Shown in pieces: positions 18,624 through 29,724 of a stretch of DNA of 35,384 bases; position 1 is the stretch's first letter, and the number at the start of each line of letters is the position of its first letter. Under the pieces are notes generated by a model that was not told where the DNA came from, made no database searches, and was given only the letters and a program-made list of their open reading frames with translations. The translations under genes were made by a program, and so were the position numbers. Source of the DNA: Trileptium ribeirensis (Eukaryota; Nematoda; Enoplea; Enoplida; Thoracostomopsidae); the NCBI GenBank assembly GCA_030248225.1, contig JASANE010028194.1, positions 1 to 35,384 on the forward strand, read 5' to 3'.

Positions 18624-19473
18624 TCTAATATATAAAAGCGAAATCCTGCGTGTCTATCTGTGTGTGTGTTCGCAATAGGTTCCGAAACTACTGGTCAGAT
18701 TGATACCAAATTTGGCATAGTGGTACAACACGTCAGGGGTCAGGATATGGGCTACTTTTATCCCGGTATCTTCTTTTAAAAAGGTACTTTATTAAGTACT
18801 GAAACAGTACTTTTTGCATTATCTGCATATTCTACAAGTCTGATCGCACTGAAATTTGACATATCAGTGGCAGATATTAGGCCACAAATCTTATATATAT
18901 AACAGCAAAATCCTATGTGTCTGTCTGTCTGTATGTCTACCCTTTCTCTTCTGCGACATTTTTTCCAGAGGTAGTTTAGTGTATAGCTATTTTTCAGAAC
19001 GATCTCTTAGCTCTGATGTGTTAATTATTTAGTGTTGTTCTGCTGTCTATACTCTGTTTCACGGTTTAGTTGGCAGCAGTTGTATATTTGTTTGTTTGTT
19101 GTATTGTGTATTCTACATTGTACTCTGCACTTGCCGTTTCGATTTTGAGATTGAATTTTGTATTTAGCGGATACTTTCAGGCAGTGATTTATACCGCAGT
19201 AAGTGATTTATCTTGCATTTCGTGTTGTATCCAGCGGTTCATACCACATATTGGTTCATACCTATAACTGTTAAGCACGACAGGTGCCAGACTATCTTCG
19301 GTTTTTCTAGAGGAACATACAAATTCCTTCTGCATCAAGTTGTATTTTAATAGTCCACATCACACGCAACACTACTGTACTAAAAAGTGAATACTTTCTC
19401 GGGCACTACTGCTGTGGCCCGGAACAACGAAAAAGGCCTGGCGCGAAGCGCCAGCCCACAACAGTACAGCTAG
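18624..19473 (+). mobile_element. Non-autonomous Helitron (850 bp), possibly two nested
   Basis: The 5' end reads A|TCTAATATATAAAAGCG followed by the typical GTGTGTCTxTCTGTGTG wording. The 3' end has a 17-nt hairpin, CTGGCGC-GAA-GCGCCAG (19438-19454), then 15 nt, then CTAG|T (19470-19474). Insertion between A and T with 5' TC, 3' CTAG and a subterminal hairpin is the Helitron signature. There is no Rep/helicase gene inside. A second 5'-end-like sequence, TCTTATATATATAACAGC with CTGTCTGTCTG, starts at 18889. The unit that ends at 19473 could therefore be only 585 bp long, sitting next to or in an older truncated copy. Confidence 0.85.
19438..19454 (+). terminator. Helitron 3' hairpin
   Basis: Perfect 7-bp stem CTGGCGC/GCGCCAG with GAA loop, 15 nt before CTAG. 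In Helitrons this hairpin marks the end of rolling-circle transfer. Confidence 0.85.
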
Positions 19474-20241
19474 TTTCTTATATATTACAAATATACGTTA
19501 TATATAGCAAGGAACAACCGGAACAAAAATTTACCACAACCGGAACCGTCCATTTAAACCGGAACCGGAACCTGGTCTTCGAAATTTATATAAAGTAAAA
19601 GTAAAACAGATGATGGAAGAAATAAGGTATAGTGGATTTAAAATGCATTAAAAATAACTTTTACATTAAACTTAATGTATTGCAATGGTATTATTGCCTT
19701 TCTGAAACTTTAAAGAGACTGAGGAAGCTAATAATGTTTATTTATCGATCAAATATGTCGGTTTTTGGACATTCAGAGCAAAAAATGTCTTCCACTATAC
19801 ACCATTGCGTATACTGCGTTAAATCGAATGTGGTTACACAGCTTGGAGCGTAGAATACACACTTTCGCTCTGTCTCCAGTCGCCTCCGTTTACTACACAT
19901 ACGTTTGTTACATAGGAAACTTAAAATTATTGGTTTATATGATTCTAAGAGAAAATAATAGATAGAAGGTAATTTTCTGATCAGTGATCAGAGACACTGT
20001 TTGCGCTAGGGTTGGACAAACAGTGCCGGTCAGTTAGATCATAATGATGATAATTTTCGAATCAGAATGCTGTAAATGAGACACACTGTGATGCTGCTCG
20101 CACAGTTTCAATAAATACAGTTCATTGCCAAGAAAGCAGTTTCTAGCTGCATTGCACATGTTAGTTTACTTCAATTTAGACTGATTTACCAAGTTTACAA
20201 GAGCAATGGTGGGTGCTTGACGAAATTTATGTTAGCCAAGC
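19474..20241. other. No gene recognised
   Basis: Starts with TA-rich sequence and an ACCGGAAC-rich stretch (19510-19575). The remainder is AT-rich without a repeat boundary or a coding signal. Confidence 0.4.
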
Positions 20242-23200
20242 GAAACATAAGGATGTTTCTCAATACTCCTTAAATTTTATATTTCCAAACCAAAGCACCC
20301 CAATCTTTTATATAGTGTATTTAAACCACGTCGGTTCAGCGCATACTTCTTTCCTTTATACGTTGTATTTAAAATATATGTTTGTATTTAAATTATATAT
20401 ATATATTCATGTTTCAGATAGATATCCTCGCGGTTGTTTATGTTGGCGCTACTGTGTTTTTTGTCGCTTTATTCGTGTTTTGTCTACAATACGAAATTTG
20501 CAGCTCTCGGCACCAGAACGATCAGAATCTTTGAGAAAACTATTAGAACATTGCGTGGCTTTTGTGAAATGCCAAGAATATAGAAACTATTCCAGATGTA
20601 TATTTTGATGTCGAAGACACAGTAATTGCACCAAGATTTGAAGCGTTGTGGTATAGTTTCTGTTGCGATATATTTTCTAGACATCGCCAAAAGTTATATT
20701 GGTGCGGAATATAATTTTTCTTTGAGTGAAGTAAGATCAGTCGGCTTTGCAATTGATTTTAACTAATATTAGTAATAAACCCGATGTAAAATGTGGTAGT
20801 GCTTTACATCTTGGTGCACTACACACATAGAGCTTCGACTGCTCCTTGTTCTAGTTGTGTTCAATCTGAGGCATGAGGTCCTACTGTCCGGAACAAAGAT
20901 AGCGGCTGCATCTAATATTTTGATGTATTATCAAGTACACGAAAGTAGCTGTGTTGCTTATACCGCATTAGTGAAGTCGATTCGCTACATTTGTAACCAA
21001 AAACGTTGATTTTAGGGCGTATATTGATGCTAAAAGTTCGATTCGACGAATAATGGATTATTCGTGTTTTATAGTTTAATAATAATATTTTTTTCCTTTC
21101 AACACCACCGTCAAGCTGGTTTATATAATTTTTTTGCAGAAAATGTTCTTTGGATAACCGCCACGAATTATTTTTGAAAAAAATGAGCAATTCACACTAA
21201 AACTTAAATTTATGAATAGGCGCGTATTTATTATGAAACTTAGTTTGATTCTTATCTGAAGAATGTGGCATTTAGTTTACGACACAGAGTAGTGAAAGCG
21301 ATAAGTTTGTTTCCGGCAGCTTTGAAAAATTTTGCATTTAGTTACGTTTTAGATACCTTAACTTTTGCTGGGAAGTGATTTCATTGGCAATACTAAGTGG
21401 TGTGGTTAATTATGACAAAAAAATTGAGGCCACGGGAAACGTTAAAATCGCAGGAGCTCGCAGAATTAGAGAAAGTGACATAATACCAAGTTTTTTTGTG
21501 TTATACTTAGAGCAGAGAAAGAAGAGCTACCATGGTAAATCATTCCGCTAAGTTAGTTGAAGATAGAATTTGATACCTTACAATAAATTTCTTTTCAGCA
21601 TTCCAAAAAAAGAGCACTGCAGATTTCTATATTTGTCTAACGCATTTAATGACTGTATGCCATACCTGAAAAAAACTGTTTACTTGTTAAAATGTTTGAC
21701 CGCAGCCAAATGGTTATTAAATTTTTGTTTGTGCTGCGATCAATAGTAAAAGGTATCATACTGGTCCTAATTAGTTGTTATAAAAAATCGTCTAAAATTA
21801 ACTTAATGGTTGGCTACATTAATTTTAATGCACCTTTATAAAAATAACAAATATTTTCTCACCCAACCTTATTTACTACATGTTCGGTGTAAGAATTTAT
21901 ATTTGATTATAACAATTTGTTAATGAAATCGTTCGACAAAAAATGGTATAACATTGCACTTATTTAAATTCTAACGAGTAGCTCCATGCCGCAGGAAAAC
22001 AATTAAACCAGTTTGTATTACATCCGGATCGTTAAGATATACCTTTCCAGCCAGATGGACGATGGTCTCGGTGCCTAGGACATCGTAGCTTGGTTTTTTT
22101 GGCTCTTACTAAGGCTGGACATTACATTGGCTAATATTTTATTCGTATTTAATTTTCTCCATCAGGCTTAGATTTTTTTGAAAAATAACTGTGTAAAAAA
22201 ACAATTAGGAAAATGTCTGCGCACTCATTTTAAGATATGCTCAATGATATTGTTGCACAATACATGATGCTTTTATTGATAATTACTGGATAACCTGGCT
22301 CAAGACAGAATCGTGTTCAAGTGTCCTGAGTAGTAAACATACCAAAAGGGGAATCTTTCCCCTGAAAGCTTATGGTTATTAAATGTGTACAATTGTAAAT
22401 GTCAATTAACATAACTCCGGGATAAAATTACTATCTATTAAGGTACTCTTTTTATAGAAGAGGAAACCACAGGAGCATCCTAGATTTGAAAGCATGAAGT
22501 GGGAAACAAGCGTATCTAGACAATTTAACATGTAGAAATAAAAACATATTAAAGCGGTAGATTTGTACCCCAAGTTGATTTTTTCCATTCTTCCGGTACC
22601 CTCTTGGGTTGAAAGATTCCTGGAGTATTACCAGGGTATCATTGCTGGCTATGCTGGTCGAGTCTCCGCTTATTGTTTTGGAAGTTTGGGTCGTGTAAAC
22701 GTAGCTGCTTCTGTCTGAGACGCCACGTATGCCACTTTTACTGCTCCTACACTGGCACGCTTGGCCATCTTATTTCGAGTTATTGTGACATATCGCTACC
22801 CCCACCAGAAAAAAATAATAATAAACTACACCGTTGATTAATCTATTCTGCCTATTAAGCTGCCAAAATTGTTTATAAATCATTGGATAAAGATAAATTT
22901 TTGTCCATATTCTAGTCACCCCCACCTAAATATTTCGGCAGGTTGCTAGCCGCGATGACGCTAAACTATAGTTGTGGACATATTTTACCACATTCTGAAT
23001 CTCGGAACACCGCCATAAACAAGTCATATTATCCTTACTCTACAGTGTATCGTAAGTCTTAGATCCATTCTTTCATCTTACCCCGGAAACCGCTACTGCT
23101 GCAGCTTCTAAAGAATTTGTGTACGGCAAACTCGTACCTCTTGCATTTGTGCGATTATACTCAATGTGAAAAAAAAATTGCTCATAAAAAATATATGCTA

Positions 23201-24210
23201 ATATATAAATCCCACAATAGTGTTCTGTATTAGGCCCAATTCGCCACTAAACGTTCCACATGACGAGATCTTTCATAAGTAATGCTGGTTAATTAATACC
23301 TCGTAAAGCATCCTTCCGATACAATTCTATCAAGTATTCACAGACATTAGGACCTTCGCTCCACCCTGATTCGTGAAAGCACCATGTCTTTGGAAATAAT
23401 TATGTTGTACCTTTTACCTTGATGGAGATTTTTTGTGCTCTTACTAGCCGGGAAAATTCAAAATCTGCATGAAGATACTGATTTCTTTTTGCGTTGTTGT
23501 GAAATTCCTACTGCAAGGTGCTGGCTCTTGTGTTTAATACATTTGTGAACATTCATGTTACCACACCTTTGCTGCCGCTATTAAATCCGAAAAAATGAAA
23601 TTCTCAAAATAATAAGCAGACTCTTGGTCTCCAAAAAAAAGATTAATTTATTGTTTTTGCTACCACCACCGCTATAGAAATATATACATACTGTCGCGCT
23701 ACGCGTGGTATAATAGTGCACTAGAAGCGTATGTAAATGATGGGCCAAAAAAATTGAGTATATTATTGAGTACATATTACAGCAGTAGCTGCCCTTGTTA
23801 TCAAAAAATAACAAATGTGTTAAAAACATTTGACTCCTTATCTTGGGTACTGTAGTAGTTGATTCTATAAAAATAAGTTAATCCGTACGTTCCCTGAAAA
23901 TTAGACATGTAGCCTATCGCATTCTATCAAATCGAATATATAGATATGTATTAGTGAGCTCAATTAAGCCTCCTATAATTTAAAAAAAAATTAAGTTAGC
24001 TAATTAAGTGTTGATTGGGGAGATTTTACTGTACATCCATGTATATAATGTTTATAAAGCATCTTGGGATGTAGTGCCTAAAACTCCATTCTATCACTAT
24101 TATTTGGCATTTATTTGTTTGGTGTATTAGCGATCCATCAATATTTGTGGGAATAAACAATTGGTACGTCTGGCTGCAATCTGTTATTCGCCCAATAGTA
24201 TTAACACTAT
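20242..24210 (+). repeat. Left arm of the giant palindrome
   Basis: Contains short ORFs with no recognised domain. A segment after TTTCAG near 20417 reads IDILAVVYVGATVFFVALFV, then FCLQYEIC, with the composition of a membrane-spanning helix. In the right arm the same place has a 2-nt shorter T run, which shifts the frame. MTKKLRPRETLKSQELAELE starts near 21411 and has a near-identical partner in the other arm. Confidence 0.8.
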
Positions 24211-24613
24211 CTAGACATTAAAAAAACGGGAAAGCGGTAAAATAAGGAGGAAACATTTTTTAAATTGTTGAACCATATCGAGTTCGAAAAGCCTTCTTAC
24301 TTTTATTAACAAGTGTGACGTAATAATTATGTTTTACATAGACGATAATATTAATATTCACATGTTCATAATACAACATTGCGAACTGATAGCTGGTGGA
24401 ACCTGCATTATACTTTTGAAAATTTTGCTTGACGTTGCGGATTTCTTTTCCCCTTAAGAAATTACAATAATCAGCCGGTCCAGAAAGGACAAATTCAACA
24501 CGTAAAGTGCCCATTTCATCTTTACGTAAAGGTAAGATTTATTTTTCTTCAGGGATTACAAAGGGATAGACATTAGGGAGGACTCCGTTTCCTCAGTAAT
24601 GACACAGGAAAGA
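24211..24613. other. Unique spacer of the giant palindrome
   Basis: This 403-bp segment has no copy elsewhere in the window. It carries an 84-codon minus-strand ORF (24514-24260) that starts MGTLRVEFVLSGPADYCNFL. I do not recognise it and cannot say it is expressed. The sequence outside the ORF is AT-rich. Confidence 0.6.
24260..24514 (-). CDS. Hypothetical 84-aa ORF in palindrome spacer
   Basis: The ORF begins MGTLRVEFVLSGPADYCNFL and ends AFRTRYGSTI. It contains a basic stretch (RGKEIRNVKQNFQKY) and a Val/Ile/Tyr-rich C-terminal half (NINIIVYVKHNYYVTLVNKS). No signal peptide or known motif is seen. The start is the only Met near the 5' end of the open frame. It might be a real small gene, an exon fragment carried by the palindrome, or a chance ORF in AT-rich DNA. 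The last is quite possible at this length. Confidence 0.2.
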   Translation of the reverse strand: MGTLRVEFVLSGPADYCNFLRGKEIRNVKQNFQKYNAGSTSYQFAMLYYEHVNINIIVYVKHNYYVTLVNKSKKAFRTRYGSTI

Positions 24614-27600
24614 ATAGTGTTAATACTATTCGGCGAATAACAGATTGCAGCCAGACGTACCAATTGTTTATTCCCACAAATATTGATGGATCGCTAATAC
24701 ACCAAACAAATAAATGCCAAATAATAGTGATAGAATGGAGTTTTAGGCACTACATCCCAAGCTTTATAAACATTATATACATGGTGTACAGTAAAACCTC
24801 CCCAATCAACACTTAATTAGCTAACTTAATTTTTTTTTAAATTATAGGAGGCTTGATCTCGACCCTTACGAGGTATATTATATACCGATTTGATAGAATG
24901 CGATAGGCTCATGTCTAATTTCAGGGAACGTACGGATTAACTTATTTTTATAGAATTAACGTACGACAGTACCCAAGATAAAGTCAATGGTAACCATTGT
25001 ATTTTGATAACAAGGGCAGCTACTGCTGTAATATGTACTCAATAATATACTCAATTTTTTTGGCCCATCATTTACATACGCTTCTAGTGCACTATTATAC
25101 CACGCGTAGCGCGACAGTATGTATATATTTCTATAGCGGTGGTGGTAGCAAAAACAATAAATTAATCTTTTTGGAGACCAGAGTATGCTTATTCTTTGAG
25201 AATTTCATTTTTTTGGATTCAATCGGCACCAAAGGTGCGGTAAATGATGTCACAAAGTTAAACACAAGGCAGCACCCTAGTAGGAATTTCACAACAACGC
25301 AAAAAAAATCAGTATCTTCATGAGAGTTTGATTCCCGGCTAGTAAAGCACAAAAAATCTCCATCAAGATAAAAGGTACAATATAATTATTTCAAAGACAT
25401 GGTGCTTTCACGAATCAGGTCGAGCGCAGGTCCTAATGTCTGTGAATACTCATAGAATTGTATCGGGAATGTTTTACGAGGTATTAATTAACCAGCATTA
25501 CTTATGAAAGATCTCGTCATGTGGAACGTTTATCGCATTGACCCTAATAAGAACACTATTGTGATTTATTAACAGCATATATTTACCATGAGCAATTGTT
25601 ACTTCACATTGATATAATCGCACAAATCAGAGGTACGAGTTTGCCGTACACACAATTCTTTAAAGCTAGCAGTAGCGGTTAGATTAAAGAATGGATCTAA
25701 CACGATCACTGTAGAGTAGGATAATATCACTTGTTATGGCGGTGTTCAATTCAGAATGTGGTAAAATATGTCCACAATATCGTTAGCGTCATCGGCTAAC
25801 AACCTGCGAAATATTAGTGGGGGTGACTAAATATGGACAAAATTTATCTTTATCAATGATTTATAAACAATTTGGCAGCTTAATAGGCGATGATTAATCA
25901 ACGGTGTAGTTTATTATTATTTTTTTCTGGTGGTAGCGATATGTCACAAAATTCGAAATAACTGCGAAGGATGGGGTGCCATGTAGGCAGCATAAAAGGG
26001 CATACGTGGCGTCTACAGACGAATAGTTAAAACAACAAAAAAGGGGAAAAAAACAGATATAAACATTTAATATGTTTTTATTTCTACATGATAAATTATC
26101 CAGTATCCGCTTGTTTCCCACTTCATGCTTTCAAATCTAGATGCTCCTGGGGTTGCTCTTCTATAAGAGTACCTTAATAGATAGTAATTTTATCCCGGAG
26201 TATCATTAATTGACATTTACAATTGTACACATTTAATAACTATAACTTTCAGGGAAAATTACATTGGTATGTTTACTACTCAGGACATTTGAACACGATT
26301 CTGTCTTGAGCCAGGTTATCCAGTAATTATCAATAAAAGCATCATGTGTTGTGCAACAATATCATTGAGTATATCTTAAAATGAGTGCGCGGACATTTTC
26401 CTAATTGTTCTTTACACTGTTTTAATTTCAAAAAAATCTAAGCCTGGTGGAGAAAATTAAGTACGAATAAAATATTAGCCAATGTAATGTCCAGCCATGG
26501 TAAGAGCAAAAAAACCAAGCTACGATGTCCTAGGCACAGAGACCATCGTCCATCTGGCTGGAAAGGTATCTCTTAACGATCCGGATGTAATACGAATTGG
26601 TTCAATTGTTTTCCTGCGGCATGGAGCTACTCGTTAGAATTTAAATAAGTGCAATGTTACAATATACCATTTTTTTCGAACGTTTTCATTAACAAATAGA
26701 AATTCTTACACCGAACATATAGTAAATAAGGTTGGGTGAGGAAATATTTGTTATTTTTATAAAGGTGTATTAAAATTAATTTAGCCAAACATTAAGTGAA
26801 TTTTTACAAGATTTTTTTGACAAGTAATTAGGATCAGTATGACACCTTTTACTATTGATCACAGCACACACAAAAATTTAATAACCATTTGGCTGTGGTC
26901 AAACATTTTACCAGGTAAACAGTTTTTTCAGTTATGGCATACAGTCATTAAATGCGTTAGACAAATATAGAAATCCACAGTGCTCCTGTTTTAGAATGCT
27001 GAAAAGAAGTTTATTGTAAGGTATCAAATTCTATCTTCAACTAACTTAGTGGAATGATTTACCATGGTAGCTCTTCTTTCTCTGCTCTAAGTATAACACA
27101 AAAAAACTTGGTATTATATCACTTTTTCTAATTCTGCGAGCTCCGGCGATTTTAACGTTTCCCGTGGCCTCAATTTTTTTGTCATAATTAACCACACCAC
27201 TTAGCATTGCCAATGCAATCACTTCCCAGCAAAAGTTAAGGTAACTAAAACGTAACTAAATACAACATTTTTTCAAAGCTGCCGGAAACAAACTTATCTC
27301 TTTCACTATTCTGTGTCGTAAACTAAATGCCCCGTTCTTCAAATAAGAATCAAACTAAGTTTCATAATAAATACGCGCCTATTTATAAATTTAAGTTTTC
27401 GCGTGAATTGCTCATTTTTTTCAAAAATAATTCGTGGCGGTTATTCAAAGAACATTTTCTGCAAAAAAAATTATATATAAACCAGCTTGACGGTGGTGTT
27501 GAAAGGAAAAAAAGATATTATTATTAAACTATAAAAAAACGAATAATCCATTATTCGTTGAATCGAACTTTTAGCATCAATATACGCCCTAAAATCAACG

Positions 27601-28358
27601 TTTTTGGTTACAAATATAGCGCTTCGACTTCACTAATGGGGTATAAGCAACACAGCTATTTTCGTGTACTTGATAATACATCAAAATATTAGATGCAGCC
27701 GCTATCTTTGTTCCGAACAGTAGGACCTCATGCCTCAAATTGAACACAACTAGAACAAGAAGCAGTCGGAGCTTTGTGTGTGTAGTGCCCCGAGATGTGA
27801 AGCACTACCACATTTTACATCGGGTTTATTACTAATATTAGTTAAAATCAATTGCAAAGCCGACCGATCTTGCTTCACTCAAAGAAAAATTATATTCCGC
27901 ACAAATCTAACTTTTGGCGACGTCTAGAAAATTTATCGCAAAAAAACTATACCAAAACGCTTCAAATCTTGGAGCAATTACTGTGTCTTCGACATCAAAA
28001 AAATAATACATCTGGAATAGTTTCTATATTCTTGGCATTTCACAAAAGCCACGCAATGTTCTAATAGTTTTCTCAAAGATTCTGATCGTTCTGGTGCCGA
28101 GAGCTGCAAATTTCGTATTGTAGACAAAACACGAATAAAGCGACAAAACGCAGTAGCGCCAACATAAACAACCGCGAGGATATCTATCTGAAACATGAAT
28201 ATATATAATCTAAACACAAACATATATTTTAAATACAACGTATAAAATAAAGAACTATACGCTGAACCGACGTGGTTAAATGTACTAGGTAAAAGGTTGG
28301 GGTGCTTTGGTTCGAAAATATAAAGTTTAAGGAGTATTGAGAAACATCCTTATGTTTC
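24614..28358 (-). repeat. Right arm of the giant palindrome
   Basis: Reverse complement of 20242-24210 with scattered substitutions and deletions. It carries a 46-codon ORF on the plus strand (26497-26637). Confidence 0.8.
26497..26637 (+). CDS. Hypothetical 46-aa ORF in palindrome arm
   Basis: It starts in a strong Kozak-like context (CCAGCCATGG), reads MVRAKKPSYDVLGTETIVHL, then AGKVSLNDPDVIR, and ends FLRHGATR before TAG. The mirror position in the left arm (about 22120-21975, minus strand) keeps the same frame from PKKPSYDV to the stop with four or five residue changes. It lacks the ATG (TTA there). The balanced composition differs from the AT-rich surroundings. I do not recognise the protein. 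It may be the tail of an exon from a gene or element that was inverted and duplicated. Confidence 0.25.
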   Translation: MVRAKKPSYDVLGTETIVHLAGKVSLNDPDVIRIGSIVFLRHGATR

Positions 28359-29159
28359 AATATCAAAGGAAAATAATTAACTGCATCATATAAAGAAGCA
28401 TTCTTTGTCGTATTAATATTAATCATATAATTAATTTAAATTCTATCGTCTATTCGTCAATACATATTTATTCTGTCTTTTATTTATGAAATTTACTTTT
28501 TTAATTTGAATGCATTTAAACGCAATTTTTTGGCACAGCTTTTTTACAGTGTTTGACATCGATATATCTTTAACCCATGGGTGCCTATGCGCGTTCAGGT
28601 CAGTCCACGTAAGGATCGGATTCCTAGGGAACATTTATATCCCCTATGGCTCCACACCTTCCCCATCACCCTCAAAATTTAGCAATTATGAGCAAAATTA
28701 CGAAAATTTGAAGGTTAAATTGGGCAAATGAAGTAAGTCGTGAGAGCAATCCTACCCGCCTATACCATCTTCTACAAGCAAATAAAGCTTGGGCAGCTAT
28801 CGGTGCTTTAATCCATTTATCCAATTACTGCGGAACGGCGCCTGCGCTCTTTACGAAGGCTGTGTACCTTGAGTTTGTCAGCTTATTTTAGCACGTGGGG
28901 GTTTTATTCGCACGCTTTGCAAGCCTTCGTACAGAATTGACCAATATGGCCCTGAACAGCCCTGAAGATATAATTCCGGTTGGATTACTGACTACAAGCC
29001 CGAATTAGTCAAACTGAAAAATATTGAGTCTATTATGAAACGGATAATATGAAAACTAGGGGCCCGCCAGCTGTAGCTTATGAATTAATAATATATTTAG
29101 AATTTTAGCTGCTAAATGACCATGTGACATAATAGTTGGTGACTATCAGATTTCAATTT
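28359..29159. other. No gene recognised
   Basis: AT-rich to balanced sequence between the palindrome and the LINE. It may contain worn 3' LINE sequence on the minus strand, but I cannot align any reverse-transcriptase motif. Confidence 0.35.
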
Positions 29160-29693
29160 CGTGAGCAAACAAATGCGAGCACAAATTATAACTTATAAAA
29201 ATACACAAATTGTAATACGTACCCTCAGTTGTGTGTGGTGCATAATTTCCCAACCAGTCAATGTCAGGCTGATTAAAATCACCTACAATGGCCATGCTAC
29301 TTTTGTAACATGCTCAATATATCCTGTAATTAAAACCGTGTGTTCCATGCTGCAGTTAGGAGGCCTGTAAATGCACACAAACCTGGTCTCAGCCCAGGTG
29401 AAGATAGATGTTTATGGCTTCGATTTCATTGAATTTTTGTGGCATTTGTGAAATAGTACAATAATTAATTTTCTTATTAATGAGCAGAGCTACTCGCCAC
29501 CTCGAGAATTAACCCTGTCTCTCCTGCGGACGTGATAATTGTTATTTTTCAACAACGAGTTGGGTACCTCATCGTGTAACCAAATTTCACAGACGGCTAT
29601 AATAGAGTAAGTTACCGGTGAGAGGAAACATTCTAGGTCGTCTAATTTACTACAAATACTTCGTGCATTGAAAAAATTGCAGTCCAAAGCCAT
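29160..29693 (-). pseudogene. CR1-type LINE ORF2, endonuclease part, decayed
   Basis: It starts MALDCNFFNARSICSKLDDL and continues with IIAVCEIWLHDEVPNS and RRDRVNSRGGE. These are the first motifs of the AP-like endonuclease of CR1-group LINEs (the family has NARS, AVTETWL and RRDR..GGG). A one-base loss after GGE shifts the frame. In other frames follow ALLINKK, RFVCIYRPPNCSMEHT (29390-29340) and IVGDFNQPDIDWLG (29283-29254), the later endonuclease motifs in the right order. No reverse transcriptase is recognisable further on, so the element is broken after the endonuclease. It begins 31 bases after the ORF1 stop, as expected for a bicistronic LINE. Confidence 0.85.
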
Positions 29694-29724
29694 TACAGTG
29701 TTTGCGTTTGTGTCTACCCCCTGG

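Larger units (their letters stand above)
20242..28358. repeat. Giant palindrome: 3.97-kb and 3.75-kb arms, 403-bp spacer
   Basis: The left arm 20242-24210 and the right arm 24614-28358 are reverse complements along their whole lengths. The outer ends are GAAACATAAGGATGTTTC (itself a 7-bp hairpin) at 20242 and its complement ending at 28358. The inner ends are ATTAACACTAT (to 24210) and ATAGTGTTAAT (from 24614). Judged by eye, identity is very high near the centre (stretches above 100 bp without difference) and lower towards the outer ends. The right arm is about 220 bp shorter through scattered deletions. Neither arm holds a recognisable gene. It could be a giant foldback element, an inverted duplication, or an assembly artefact. 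Confidence 0.9.

Noticed and set aside
23581..25323. Mirror-image ORFs of 82 and 108 codons in the two palindrome arms
   Set aside because: They are the same sequence read from both arms, with poor composition and a broken frame in one arm; no domain recognised.
26600..26637. FLRHGATR at the end of the palindrome ORF, resembling the RHG motif of histidine phosphatases
   Set aside because: In that family the motif lies at the N-terminus and is followed by a 200-residue domain; here a stop follows at once, so the likeness is coincidence.
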